Source: Myxococcales bacterium
GTDB taxonomy: Bacteria > Myxococcota_A > Polyangia > Palsa-1104
DNA length: 64,000 nt
Assembly: GCA_003170275.1 (NCBI GenBank)
Contig: PNAM01000030.1
Location: forward strand, 44,098 to 108,097
Direction of reading: 5' to 3'
The notes below the pieces were generated by a model. It saw only the letters and a program-made list of their open reading frames with translations. It was not told the DNA's origin and did no database searches. Below, piece by piece: positions 16,627 to 25,535 of this stretch (position 1 is its first letter; the number at the start of each line of letters is the position of its first letter). The translations under genes were made by a program, and so were the position numbers.

Positions 16627-17208
16627 ATGAGCAACAACAAGGATCCCAAAGGTGTCTCCCGCCGGGAGCTGTTGACCTTCTGGCGCAAGCCGTTGGCCGA
16701 GCTCGCGCGCAAACCGGCGCCCCCCGTGCCCAGGCTGCGTGCCGCGCCGCTGCGCCCGCCCGGCATGATGCACGAGCTGATGCTGGTCGACGCGTGCATC
16801 CGCTGCGGCAAGTGCGTCGAGGCCTGCCCGGCCGACGCGATCCATCCGCTGCCCGGAGGCTTCGGCGACAAGGCCGAGGGGACGCCGTTCATCGACGCGC
16901 GCAAGCGGCCGTGCGTGTTGTGCACCGGGCTACAGTGCACGCACGTGTGCCCATCGGGCGCGCTGCTCCCCGTCTACGTCAACAACGACGTCACCATGGG
17001 CACCGCGGTCCTCGACGAGCTGCGCTGTGTGGCCCATCACGGCCAGGCGTGCGACGTGTGCTTCAAGGCGTGCCCGGTGCCCGGCGCGATCGTGATCGAC
17101 ACCCTGGGCCGCGTCACCGTCGAGGCTGCCACGTGCGTCGGCTGCGGCCTGTGCGAGCACGTTTGCCCGACGGAGCCGACCTCGATCCGCGTGGTCCCGC
17201 GCGATTAG
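16627..17208 (+). CDS. Four-cluster 4Fe-4S ferredoxin (NapG/NapF-like)
   Basis: 193 residues with four cysteine motifs: CIRCGKCVEACP, CVLCTGLQCTHVCP, the looser CVAHHGQACDVCFKACP and CVGCGLCEHVCP. This is the layout of NapG/MauM-type electron-transfer proteins. An SRRELL sequence near the N-terminus looks like a twin-arginine motif but no hydrophobic core follows, so export is doubtful. No nitrate reductase or quinol oxidase gene is adjacent, so the partner is unknown. Confidence 0.85.
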   Translation: MSNNKDPKGVSRRELLTFWRKPLAELARKPAPPVPRLRAAPLRPPGMMHELMLVDACIRCGKCVEACPADAIHPLPGGFGDKAEGTPFIDARKRPCVLCTGLQCTHVCPSGALLPVYVNNDVTMGTAVLDELRCVAHHGQACDVCFKACPVPGAIVIDTLGRVTVEAATCVGCGLCEHVCPTEPTSIRVVPRD

Positions 17209-17222
17209 GCTAAACTGGGCGC

Positions 17223-18059
17223 GTGGGAATCGGGATCGTCGAGGCCTTGTCCCATCCGCACGTGTGCGCGTGCGACTGCCACCAGACGCTCACGCTGAAA
17301 GAGCGCACGCAGGGCATCCGCGCGATGTACCGCTTCGACGACGCGCTGCGCGGCTGGGGCTACGTGCCGCTCTACGAGCCCGGCGCCGACGGCTTGTACC
17401 GCGCCGCCCAGGCGAAGAACGACGCGAGCTATCGCGGGATCGCGGTGCGCGACGAGGAGTGCATCTTCCGCCGGCTGGTCGGGTTCGCCGTGCACGAGCT
17501 CATCCACGCGCTCGACGGGGACGTGACCCGCGCGAACTACGGCATGCCGTTCGGCCTGCCCTACGGCGTGCCTGCCGAGGTGCCGCCCGGCGACGAGAAG
17601 GCATGGCTCGATCGCTTCAACCGCTCCGAGGCGCGCGCGTGGGTCGGCGTCGCACCGCTCGCGCTGGCGCTGTACGACATCGGCTGGACGGTGCGCACCG
17701 CGCGCGACGTCGGCACCTACGGGTTCGCCGGCGGCAACGCGCTGGTCGACGTGCCGCCCGGCTTTCGCGCGGTGCCGCACTACGATCGCGTGCACCACGC
17801 GGCGCGCTACTATGCGCTCGCCCGTCGCATCGAGGACGACGAGCGCGCCTGGTTCTCGGACGCGCGGTTGGCCGAGTTGGTCGCCCGCGTGCACGAAGCC
17901 GAGGAGCTCGGCCGAAAAAAGCGCAAAGGCGAATATCCTCCGCCCGAAGAATTGGCCGCGCTCGCGCCGCGCAAGATCGGTCGCAACGATCTGTGCGGGT
18001 GTGGCTCGGGCAAGAAGTGGAAGAAGTGCTGCGGTCTGAAAGGCGCCGACCCGAGCTAG
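17223..18059 (+). CDS. SEC-C motif protein with HELIH metal-site-like segment
   Basis: 278 residues from a GTG. The C-terminus is a textbook SEC-C zinc motif (IGRNDLCGCGSGKKWKKCCG). The N-terminus begins with a His/Cys cluster (HPHVCACDCH, 11-20), and residues 91-95 read HELIH, followed by NYGMPFGLPYGVP. HExxH suggests a metal site, possibly an enzyme, but I cannot name the family of the first 230 residues. It follows the ferredoxin gene by 14 bases. Its stop overlaps the convergent FadR-like gene by four bases. Confidence 0.75.
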   Translation: MGIGIVEALSHPHVCACDCHQTLTLKERTQGIRAMYRFDDALRGWGYVPLYEPGADGLYRAAQAKNDASYRGIAVRDEECIFRRLVGFAVHELIHALDGDVTRANYGMPFGLPYGVPAEVPPGDEKAWLDRFNRSEARAWVGVAPLALALYDIGWTVRTARDVGTYGFAGGNALVDVPPGFRAVPHYDRVHHAARYYALARRIEDDERAWFSDARLAELVARVHEAEELGRKKRKGEYPPPEELAALAPRKIGRNDLCGCGSGKKWKKCCGLKGADPS

Positions 18060-18784
18060 GCTTGCGTGACGCCGCGCATGGTGGCCTGCAGCTGCTCGAT
18101 GCCCTTCTTGAGATAGCCATCGGCGATCTTGGACGCGCCCTCGCCGTCCTTCGAGGCGATCGCCTTGAGCAGATCGCGGTGGTGCTTGCGCACGGTGGCC
18201 GGCGGCGGATTGAACTGCGCGAAGAACGGCGCGTAGTTGAGCACCGCCGGCCGCATGGTGTTGATGAGCAGCTTCATCACCGCGTTCTTGGCGGCGTTGG
18301 TCAGCCCGACGTAGAACTCGAAGTCGAGCTTGAGCAGATCTCCGACGTCGATGGTCGAGTCGCCCGCCTTCTCGACGATCGCCTCGAGCGCCTTGTAGTC
18401 GTCCTCGCCGCCGCGCTCGGCGGCCAACCGCGCGCTCTCGCGCCCGAACCAGCGCCGGAAGTCGAGCACGTCGGTGAGCACCGCCAGGTTCGGCGTCCCG
18501 CCATCGCGGTGAGGTGGGATCAGGTGCGAGATCAGCTCGACGCCCGCGGTCTGCATGAAATCGAGCACACGCGTGCCGTCGCCCTGGCGGGTCTTGACCA
18601 GGCCCAGGTGCTCGAGCGACTTGATCGCCTCGCGCAGCGACGCGCGGTTGACGCCCAGCTCTTCGGCCAGCTTGCGCTCGGGAGGTAGCTTGTCACCGAC
18701 GGCATACTCGCCGCGCAGGATGAGCCCGCGAAGCTGTTGGACGATCTCTTCCGCTACCCTGGGCTTGCCGACAGGTCTAAACAT
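18056..18784 (-). CDS. GntR/FadR-family transcriptional regulator
   Basis: 242 residues. N-terminal winged helix (residues 5-75: LRGLILRGEYAVGDKLPPERKLAEELGVNRASLREAIKSLEHLGLV in pieces) followed by an all-helical FCD-type ligand domain. FCD members usually bind small organic acids through a metal site. The target is not evident; the divergent lipoprotein promoter at 18841 is the nearest candidate, and autoregulation is common in the family. Confidence 0.88.
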   Translation of the reverse strand: MFRPVGKPRVAEEIVQQLRGLILRGEYAVGDKLPPERKLAEELGVNRASLREAIKSLEHLGLVKTRQGDGTRVLDFMQTAGVELISHLIPPHRDGGTPNLAVLTDVLDFRRWFGRESARLAAERGGEDDYKALEAIVEKAGDSTIDVGDLLKLDFEFYVGLTNAAKNAVMKLLINTMRPAVLNYAPFFAQFNPPPATVRKHHRDLLKAIASKDGEGASKIADGYLKKGIEQLQATMRGVTQA

Positions 18785-18840
18785 CGGACCACCAATCTAC
18801 CTCAATTTGCTTGGGAAATACCAGCCGGGGCGGGGGCAAC

Positions 18841-18870
18841 TTGAAATCCGGTAGGTCCACCCATTATAAT
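18841..18870 (+). promoter_or_regulatory. Near-consensus sigma-70 promoter
   Basis: TTGAAA (18841-18846), 18-base spacer, TATAAT (18865-18870). Transcription would begin near 18877, only a few bases before the ATG at 18884, and the -10 box overlaps the alternative ATG at 18869. The transcript would be nearly leaderless. It drives the lipoprotein/PilZ/hypothetical run. Confidence 0.6.
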
Positions 18871-18883
18871 GGATGACGTACCG

Positions 18884-19783
18884 ATGCGACGCCTGACCCC
18901 TGCCCTTTTTGCGCTGTGCCTGATTGCCGGTTGCACCGGACGCGACGCCGTGCGCGATGCAGGCGATTCTACTCGTAGTCTCGTCCGGGTGGATCTGTCC
19001 TACACGCACACCGCCGGAACCGCCGCCGCCGAAGTTCGCTTCGACGCGCAGGCTCACTTCGTTCGTTACCGATCGTTCGATCCGGCGGGTGTCCCGACCA
19101 TGCTCGGGTTCACCGACTACGACGGCATCCCGCTCGACAGCTGCCGCAGCTTCGACGGCACCGCTGCCCTCGACGAGGCGCTCGGCGCCGACGGCACCAC
19201 GCACGGCTTGCCCGCCGAGGTCGCGCTGCTCGACGCGGGCCGCATCGATGTGCGCGGTCCGGCCGATCGCGCTGCGCTCCAGCCCGCGCACTATCCCGAG
19301 CTCTTGCCGTTCGTCTCCGGTGTGGTCTATGGTGGCGACGACACCCACCCGATCGCGCTCGGCCTCGGCCAGAGCTATCAGGTCTCGGGCGAAGGCGGCG
19401 AAGAGGTCGGCCCGTTCGCCGCGACGGTCACTGCGCCGCGCAGCTTCCCGACGCTGGTGCTGGAGGCGCTGCGCCGCGGCAGCGACTTCGACGTGCGCTG
19501 GGCCAAGGAGGCCGAGACCGAGCCGACCGAAGCGTTGCTGCTCGAGGTGAAGTGGTCGTCGCGTCAGGGCGGCAGCCGCGCGGTGCGCTGCCGCGTGCGC
19601 GACGACGGCGAATTCTCGGTCGCGCGCGAATCGTTCGAGCTCTTGCCGGCGGGCAACGCCTTGACCGGCGGCACGGTCACCGCCACCCGGCTTCAGCGCG
19701 GCACACTGGCGGCGCCGGGCGTCGGACGCGGCGAATTCTCCGTCGAGCTTCGAGACGTGGCGCCGCTTCAGGTCACTCCATGA
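18884..19783 (+). CDS. Lipoprotein of unknown function
   Basis: 299 residues from the ATG at 18884. Signal peptide MRRLTPALFALCLIAGC with a clear lipobox (LIAGC). The mature part is strand-rich with no motif I recognise. The start at 18869 is disfavoured because a perfect TATAAT overlaps it. Its stop shares bases with the start of the PilZ gene (ATGA), so the two are probably cotranslated. Confidence 0.75.
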   Translation: MRRLTPALFALCLIAGCTGRDAVRDAGDSTRSLVRVDLSYTHTAGTAAAEVRFDAQAHFVRYRSFDPAGVPTMLGFTDYDGIPLDSCRSFDGTAALDEALGADGTTHGLPAEVALLDAGRIDVRGPADRAALQPAHYPELLPFVSGVVYGGDDTHPIALGLGQSYQVSGEGGEEVGPFAATVTAPRSFPTLVLEALRRGSDFDVRWAKEAETEPTEALLLEVKWSSRQGGSRAVRCRVRDDGEFSVARESFELLPAGNALTGGTVTATRLQRGTLAAPGVGRGEFSVELRDVAPLQVTP

Positions 19784-20157
19784 CCTCGCCGGACGGCAGC
19801 TCCGCCGCCGGCACCCAGAACTTGCGAAAGCATTTGCGCTCCACCCTCGACGTAGCGGTCTCTGTCTCCGACGCCACCAACAAGGTCAACGGCACACTTC
19901 ATTTCGACACACAGGATGTTTCCGTCGGCGGTGCGTTCGTCCGCTCCGATCTGCTGTTCGAGATCGGCGAGGAGCTGGCGCTCGCGTTCGCGCTGCCGTC
20001 GGGTCACAAGATCCAGGCACGCGGCAAGGTCGTGCGCGTGGCGCGCGACAGCGGCGATGACGGCACCGCCGCTGGAATGGGCATCCAATTCGTAGCTCTC
20101 CCCGACGCCGACCGCGACGCCATCCTGGCGTTGGTCACCCGAGGCTCCCATGGCTGA
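19780..20157 (+). CDS. PilZ domain protein
   Basis: 125 residues forming a single PilZ barrel. The RxxxR part is in RKHLRST and the second motif is DVSVGGAF; with both present, cyclic-di-GMP binding is plausible. TilS-like or longer effector domains are absent. It begins at an ATGA overlap with the lipoprotein gene and overlaps the next gene by eight bases. A second short PilZ protein is at 57627. Confidence 0.85.
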   Translation: MTSPDGSSAAGTQNLRKHLRSTLDVAVSVSDATNKVNGTLHFDTQDVSVGGAFVRSDLLFEIGEELALAFALPSGHKIQARGKVVRVARDSGDDGTAAGMGIQFVALPDADRDAILALVTRGSHG

Positions 20158-20494
20158 GACGATCGAAGAGGTCTCGTACAATTACGAAGACGAAGGCAAG
20201 CTCGTCCGCAAGGAGATCAAGAAGGAGATCCTCACCAAGGGCGCTTGGGCGACGGTGATGTTCCTGTATCAGGAGCTCGACCGGAAGACCGAGGCCTGGG
20301 GTCCGCCGAAGGTCTCGATCGTCCGCTTCAAGAAATCGGGCGGGGTCTATCGCAAGCAGTCGAGCTTCAACATTTCGTCGGAGAAGCAGGCGCGCCAGAT
20401 CGTCGGCGTGATCGAGAAGTGGTACGCCGAGGTCGGCCCGCAGTCCACCGCCGAGGGCGCCACCACCGAGACCGAACCGACCGACGACGAGTAG
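20150..20494 (+). CDS. Conserved-looking hypothetical protein
   Basis: 114 residues, charged, no signal peptide or membrane segment. A helix-strand core (GAWATVMFLYQELDRKTEAWG, VSIVRFKKSGGVYRKQSSFNI, ARQIVGVIEKWY) ends in an acidic T/E/D-rich tail. I do not recognise the family. It overlaps the PilZ gene by eight bases and probably shares its promoter. Confidence 0.7.
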   Translation: MAETIEEVSYNYEDEGKLVRKEIKKEILTKGAWATVMFLYQELDRKTEAWGPPKVSIVRFKKSGGVYRKQSSFNISSEKQARQIVGVIEKWYAEVGPQSTAEGATTETEPTDDE

Positions 20495-20511
20495 CCCGCC
20501 CTTAGCCCGCC

Positions 20512-22224
20512 CTACTTCTTCTTGAACCAACCGCTGCCTTTTTCCTTTTCGCGACGCATCGCGAGCAGGCGCAGCTCGCGCTCGGCTTCCAGCAGGCGGT
20601 TGTCGATGTCGATGGCCCTCTTGAAGGCGTTCGAGGCGCGGTCGAGATCCTTCTCCTCTTTCAGCGCCAGCCCGAGGAAGTAGAACGCGCGCGCGCATTT
20701 CGGCGACAGCTTGGTGGCTTCGAGAAAGCGCGCCTTGGCGTCTGCATAGGTGACTTGCGCTGCACACACGCGCGCCCAGGTGAGCCAGGCCAGGTGCTCG
20801 CCCTCTTGCGGATTGCCGCTCACCGCCTGCTCCAGCTCGAGGATCGCGCCCGGCAGATCGTTCTTGCGCAAGAGGATCTCGCCGCGACGGAAGGCCATCT
20901 CGGCCTCCAGCATCTTCATCGCCTTGGCGTGCGCCTCGGGCGACTCGCCGTTGGCCGGCTTGGACATGGTCTTCTTGTACTCTTCGCGCTGCGCGTCGTC
21001 GTACAGCGTGCCGTACGCCTCGGACACCCGCCGGAAGATCTTCTCCACCTCGGGACGCATGGCCTCGAGCCCGAGCGACGTGAGCCGATCGGGGTGGTAG
21101 CGCTTGGCGGCCTCGAAGTAGGCCTGTTTCACTTGATCGCGCGTCGCGGTTTCCGGCAGCCCCAGCACCGAGAACAGGGTCTCGCCCTCGACCACCTTGG
21201 CCTTGGACTCGATCGCCTTGCGCATCGCCGCCGGATCGTTGGTGATGTTCGGCAACAGGTGCGCGCCCGAGTCGAGGACCGGCGAGCCGCGCACCGGCGT
21301 CGGCACCGAGCGCGCCGGAATCACGCCGGGCGGTGGACCGGCGGCGGGCGATGGATAGGTTCCGGACGACATGCGCGGCGCAGCCACCGGTTGGGGGCGG
21401 GTCGGCAACGGCGCGGGCGCCGGCGTGGTGCTGCGTGCCACCGGAATGGTGCCTTGCGAGGGCGTCTCGGGGCGGCGACGCAGGCGAGGCACCTCTTCGG
21501 CGCCCTTCACGTCGAGCGCTTCGGTGACGTAGAACGCGTACACCAGCGCGTGAACCGGTTGCACCGGCTGCCCGGCGGCAGTGACCAGATCGGCCACCGT
21601 CCAGTAGCCCTTGCGCAACAGGTCAGCGACCTTGGAGTCTTCGGGCCCGACGCCGTAGCGCGCCACCGCGTTCTCGTCGATCACGCACTTGATCGCGCGT
21701 CCCTCGAGCAGGAACAGCGCCGCGGAGAGCCGCTCCGCGTTCCAGGCGCTGCGCACGCCCTGGTAGATCGCGCGCGCCGGATGAATGCGCAGCGAGTCGT
21801 GCCCCTCGAGCCCCTGCTGGTGCTCGCCCGGCCCAAAGCTGAACTGGCCTTCGTTGAGGAAGAACAGCCGGTGCAGCTTGCGTCGCACTTGCGCCTTCAA
21901 GGCCAGCCGCATGTGGTCGGTGGTGACCAGCTTCTTCTCCACCAGCCACTCGCCGTACTTCATGCCCTTGGGCGGCGGCTCGGCGAGCGTGCGCTTGTGG
22001 GTCTCCTCGTCGATGATGCCCATCTCGACCAGCACCTTGCCGAGCAGCTCCGCCGAACCGGGCAGGCTCACCGAGACCGGGAAGCCGTCGCGCACGAACA
22101 CCTCGTGCTTGCCGACGCGCGTCTCGAGCCGCAGGGTGCCGGTGGCCTTGCCATGGTGAAGCTGGTGGAGCAACAGCGGAAGCGGCTCGTCCTGCAGGCG
22201 GCCGTTGAGCTTGGCGTCGCTCAC
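20512..22224 (-). CDS. DUF4388 (PATAN) + J-domain + TPR protein
   Basis: 570 residues from a GTG. An N-terminal DUF4388/PATAN-type region (LNGRLQDEPLPLLLHQLHHGKATGTLRLE) is followed by helical segments and a long P/T-rich linker. A J domain with the HPD tripeptide (AKRYHPDRL) follows, then TPR-like helices to a basic C-terminus (GSGWFKKK). This architecture is common in myxobacteria and has been linked with gliding and signalling complexes; a co-chaperone role is implied by the J domain. It is coupled to a 38-residue membrane peptide gene by GTGA. Confidence 0.85.
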   Translation of the reverse strand: MSDAKLNGRLQDEPLPLLLHQLHHGKATGTLRLETRVGKHEVFVRDGFPVSVSLPGSAELLGKVLVEMGIIDEETHKRTLAEPPPKGMKYGEWLVEKKLVTTDHMRLALKAQVRRKLHRLFFLNEGQFSFGPGEHQQGLEGHDSLRIHPARAIYQGVRSAWNAERLSAALFLLEGRAIKCVIDENAVARYGVGPEDSKVADLLRKGYWTVADLVTAAGQPVQPVHALVYAFYVTEALDVKGAEEVPRLRRRPETPSQGTIPVARSTTPAPAPLPTRPQPVAAPRMSSGTYPSPAAGPPPGVIPARSVPTPVRGSPVLDSGAHLLPNITNDPAAMRKAIESKAKVVEGETLFSVLGLPETATRDQVKQAYFEAAKRYHPDRLTSLGLEAMRPEVEKIFRRVSEAYGTLYDDAQREEYKKTMSKPANGESPEAHAKAMKMLEAEMAFRRGEILLRKNDLPGAILELEQAVSGNPQEGEHLAWLTWARVCAAQVTYADAKARFLEATKLSPKCARAFYFLGLALKEEKDLDRASNAFKRAIDIDNRLLEAERELRLLAMRREKEKGSGWFKKK

Positions 22225-22337
22225 CGCCGCGCCCCGCGGACCAGATAGACCAGGGCGCCCGCGACCACGGCCGCGACCGCGAGGCCGGTCATGAAGGGGT
22301 CTGCTTCGAACAGAGGGATGGCGAATGCGAGGCTCAT
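22221..22337 (-). CDS. Small single-span membrane protein
   Basis: 38 residues: MSLAFAIPLFEADPF, a hydrophobic helix (MTGLAVAAVVAGALVYLV) and a basic RGARR end. Its TGA lies in the GTGA that starts the J-domain gene, which is the main reason to believe it is translated. Function unknown; it may anchor or assist the downstream protein. Confidence 0.55.
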   Translation of the reverse strand: MSLAFAIPLFEADPFMTGLAVAAVVAGALVYLVRGARR

Positions 22338-22390
22338 CGTACGACCGATACGATTGTCGTAGCACAACGGATGGGTCGTCAACGAGGGAA

Positions 22391-23524
22391 TCAGTTCGCG
22401 TCGCCGACCCGGTCACCCGCGAAGGTCGACGGAACCGCGGCCTTGCCACCCGCGACCGTGAAGGTCCAGGTCCAGGTGCCTTCGGCCACGCGATCCGACT
22501 GGTGGTCCATGCTCGGCTTGAGCGTCGACACATCGTACAGCTCGGCCTTGCCGCCGTCGACCATCACGCCATCGAAGGTGATCGCCTCGATCGCGGCGGT
22601 GACCGCGGCGGCGAGCAGGCCGATTGCGCCGGTGCAGAGCATGGACGCCTCGCTCGGGCTGATGAACCCGCCGAGGCCGTCGGAGAGGGTCTGACCGAAC
22701 GAGCCGCATGGGACCAGGTTGGTGAGCGCGCCCTTGAGATCCGTCGCGCCGCCGAACTGGCCGAACAGCAGCGGACCGGCGGCCTGCAGGAGCAGATCGC
22801 CGATCGGCAGCATGAAGCTGCCCGCGCCCACGGTCAGGTCGGCATCGGCGACCGGCGCATTGGCGTGCGGGGTGATCGCGCCTGGGGTCGACACCTTCTT
22901 GGCGTTGGTGAACGCGACCACGGTCTGCTGGCCCAGCAAGGTGAAACCGACGCCGGAGAGCTGCTGCTCGATGGCCACCACGCCGTTGACCGGCTTGTGG
23001 ACCGTCAGCTCGTCGTGGATCACGATCTTCTGCGAGAGCTCGAAGAGGCCCTGGATGAGGTTGGCAACCTGGTCGACCACCGGATAGCCGTTGTAGAGGT
23101 TCTGGATGATCAGGTCGTCGAGCAGCCCGGCCAGCGCCTGGGTGAGAAAGCTCGGCACCTTGTTGAGGATGTCCGAGAGGTACGGAATGTTGGCGCCTTC
23201 GACGATCTTGAGGATCGCGTCGCCGGGGTGGTCGTGCAGCTCGGCCAGGCCGCCCAGCGCGGGGCCGATCACGCCGGGGAGCACGCCGTTCTGCGTGAAG
23301 TCGAGCGGCGCGGTGACGTCGTACATGCCCGAGTAGTTGGCGGTCGGCGCGGGCGCGGGCGGCGTGCCCGGACCGTCGGGGTTGGGCCCGGTCGTGGGGC
23401 CGGAGGGCGTGGGGCCGGGACCCGAGTCCTTCATGCCGCCCGTCGCGGCCCCATCACAGCCTGCGGTGGCTATCGCAAACGCAGTCAGGGTCGCAAACAC
23501 GGACATCTTGAGGGTGGGTCGCAT
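22391..23524 (-). CDS. Lipoprotein of unknown function
   Basis: 377 residues from the ATG at 23524, preceded by a strong AAGGAGGA. Signal peptide ends in ATAGC (lipobox). A G/P/T-rich linker (about 25-65) leads to an amphipathic helical and hydrophobic domain rich in L, V and G, then a strand-rich C-terminal segment (GTWTWTFTVAGG). No family recognised. It probably sits in the outer membrane, as is common for such proteins in this group. Confidence 0.75.
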   Translation of the reverse strand: MRPTLKMSVFATLTAFAIATAGCDGAATGGMKDSGPGPTPSGPTTGPNPDGPGTPPAPAPTANYSGMYDVTAPLDFTQNGVLPGVIGPALGGLAELHDHPGDAILKIVEGANIPYLSDILNKVPSFLTQALAGLLDDLIIQNLYNGYPVVDQVANLIQGLFELSQKIVIHDELTVHKPVNGVVAIEQQLSGVGFTLLGQQTVVAFTNAKKVSTPGAITPHANAPVADADLTVGAGSFMLPIGDLLLQAAGPLLFGQFGGATDLKGALTNLVPCGSFGQTLSDGLGGFISPSEASMLCTGAIGLLAAAVTAAIEAITFDGVMVDGGKAELYDVSTLKPSMDHQSDRVAEGTWTWTFTVAGGKAAVPSTFAGDRVGDAN

Positions 23525-23643
23525 CGGCTCCTCCTTGGGTGCCGGGCGGCATTGCCAGCAGGGTGCCAATGTAGGTAAATAGTAAAATTAGGTACTTGGC
23601 TCGACCAGTGGGAACGGGTGTGTCCGGGTCGGACGATGTAGGC

Positions 23644-23659
23644 AGGGTCAGTTGACCCT
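23644..23659. promoter_or_regulatory. 16-bp palindrome upstream of the diacylglycerol-kinase-type gene
   Basis: AGGGTCA-GT-TGACCCT: seven-base perfect arms, 39 bases before the ATG. A TTGACC inside it could serve as a -35 box with TATCGT at 23677 after a long 19-base spacer. It looks like an operator; no regulator gene is adjacent. Confidence 0.4.
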
Positions 23660-23697
23660 ACGCGTCACCGGGCGCGTATCGTGTATAACCGACGGCG

Positions 23698-24681
23698 ATG
23701 CCTGGCATCGGGCTGATCAGCAACCCGCAGTCGCGCGCGAACCTGCGCGATCCGTCCAAGGCGCGCAAGCTGGGCTATCTGATCGGCAGCCACGGAACGG
23801 CCGAGGCCACGCGCTCGCTCGACGACCTCTATCGCGTGTGCGAGGAGTTCAAGAAGGAGCGCATCGAGATCCTCGGGATCTCGGGCGGGGACGGCACCAT
23901 GCACCACACGCTCACCGCGATGATCCGCACCTACGGCGAGCAACCGATGCCGCTGGTGGCGATCTTGCGCGGCGGGACCATGAACACGATCGCCAACTCG
24001 CTCGGCATCAAGGGCGAGGCGCCGCGCCTGCTGTTCGAGCTGGTCGACAAGCACCGTCGCGGGCTGGGGGCCGAGCTGCAGATCTTCGAGCAGGAGGTGC
24101 TGCAGATCGGCGACAAGTACGGGTTCATCTTCGGCAACGGGATCATCTACAACTTCCTGCACGAGTACTACGCGACCGGCAAGCCCTCGCCGTCGACGGC
24201 GACCAAGCTGATCGCCGCGGCCGCGGCGTCGACGATGATCTCGGGCGATCTGGCGCGGCGCATCTACCGGCGCTTCCACGCGCGGGTGGTGGCGGACGGG
24301 GACACCTGGGCGTGCGAGGACTTCATCACCGTCGCCGCGGCGGTGGTGGAGCAGATCGGGCTGGGGTTCAAGCCGTTCTATCGCTGCAACGAGCAGCCCG
24401 GCCGGTTCGCGGTGCTGGGGATCCACACCAACGCGTTCGGCTTCGTCTCCGATCTGCCGCGCATCCTCGCCGGGCGGCCGATGCGGCGCGACAAGGTGAT
24501 CGACCAGGTGGCCTCGGAGATCGTGTTCACCTCGCTGGAGAGCGACAAGCTCGAGTACATCATCGACGGCGACACCTACGTGGGCGACGAGACGCTCACG
24601 CTCAAGACCGGGCCGCGGCTGCGCTTCGTCCGCCTGACCGGAGAGGCGACCGACGAAGTGGCGGTGCCGAGCCAGGTTTGA
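23698..24681 (+). CDS. Diacylglycerol kinase catalytic-domain protein
   Basis: 327 residues of the DAGK_cat/YegS/sphingosine-kinase-like group. GISGGDGTMHH is the nucleotide-binding GGDGT loop, and LRGGTMNTIANSLG is the second conserved loop. A C-terminal beta-sandwich ends with EYIIDGDTYVGDE. It phosphorylates a lipid alcohol such as diacylglycerol or a long-chain base. It is followed 17 bases later by the PP2C gene. Confidence 0.88.
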   Translation: MPGIGLISNPQSRANLRDPSKARKLGYLIGSHGTAEATRSLDDLYRVCEEFKKERIEILGISGGDGTMHHTLTAMIRTYGEQPMPLVAILRGGTMNTIANSLGIKGEAPRLLFELVDKHRRGLGAELQIFEQEVLQIGDKYGFIFGNGIIYNFLHEYYATGKPSPSTATKLIAAAAASTMISGDLARRIYRRFHARVVADGDTWACEDFITVAAAVVEQIGLGFKPFYRCNEQPGRFAVLGIHTNAFGFVSDLPRILAGRPMRRDKVIDQVASEIVFTSLESDKLEYIIDGDTYVGDETLTLKTGPRLRFVRLTGEATDEVAVPSQV

Positions 24682-24698
24682 TACAATGATGCTCGGCC

Positions 24699-25490
24699 AT
24701 GTCCACGTCCTATCCCATGCGGAGCGTACGCGTGCGGTTCTCCGGCGAGACCAATATCGGGCTCAAGCGCGCGCATAACGAAGACAGCTTCCTGCTCCCC
24801 GACGAGGAACGCGTCGCGCTGGTGGCCGACGGCATGGGCGGGCACGCCTCGGGCGAGGTGGCGTCCAAGATGGCGGTGGACACGGTGGCAGAGCATTTCA
24901 AGGCCACCACCGACGACGGCGAGATCACCTGGCCGTACAAGCTCGACCACTCGGATCGCTACGAGGCCAACCGGCTGATCAACGGGATCAAGCTGGCCAA
25001 CCTGAAGATCTACGACCGCGCGCAGAAGGATGAGGGCTGCCACGGCATGGGCACCACCATCGTCGCCACCATGTTCCTCGACGACAAGGTGCTGATCGGG
25101 CACGTGGGCGACAGCCGCGTGTATCGCTTCCGCGACGGGCAACTGGTGCAGCTCACCGAGGACCACTCGCTGCTCAACGACTACATCAAGATGAAGCGGT
25201 TATCGTCCGATGAGGCGGGAAAGTTTCCGCACAAGAACGTGATCGTGCGCGCGCTCGGCATGAAGGAATCGGTGCAGGTCGATCTGCTGTCCGATCCGCT
25301 GCGGCTCGGCGACGTGTACCTGATGTGCTCGGACGGGCTGTCGGGCATGATCGACGACGCGGGGATCGGCTACATCCTGCAGGACGAGAATGATCTCGAC
25401 GCTGCCTGCGAGCGGCTGATCCAGACCGCCAACCGCAACGGCGGCGTCGACAACATCACCTGCGTGCTGGCGCGGATGGAGCCGCTGTAG
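24699..25490 (+). CDS. PP2C-type serine/threonine phosphatase (Stp1/PrpC-like)
   Basis: 263 residues. Motifs run in order: RAHNEDSF, VADGMGGHASGEVAS, MGTTIVATMF, IGHVGDSRVYR, LTEDHSLLNDYI and MCSDGLSGMIDD; the aspartates coordinate the two metals. It would reverse Hanks-type kinase phosphorylation in the cytoplasm. No kinase gene lies next to it. Alternative start at the internal ATG at 24717. Confidence 0.92.
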   Translation: MSTSYPMRSVRVRFSGETNIGLKRAHNEDSFLLPDEERVALVADGMGGHASGEVASKMAVDTVAEHFKATTDDGEITWPYKLDHSDRYEANRLINGIKLANLKIYDRAQKDEGCHGMGTTIVATMFLDDKVLIGHVGDSRVYRFRDGQLVQLTEDHSLLNDYIKMKRLSSDEAGKFPHKNVIVRALGMKESVQVDLLSDPLRLGDVYLMCSDGLSGMIDDAGIGYILQDENDLDAACERLIQTANRNGGVDNITCVLARMEPL

Positions 25491-25535
25491 CCGCCGACAG
25501 CGACGGTGGCGTCGCCGTCGGCGCACACCTTGGTT

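Noticed and set aside
25501..25520. CGACGG/CCGTCG stem between convergent genes as a terminator
   Set aside because: Six-base stem with eight-base loop and no T-run; such stems are frequent in GC-rich DNA.
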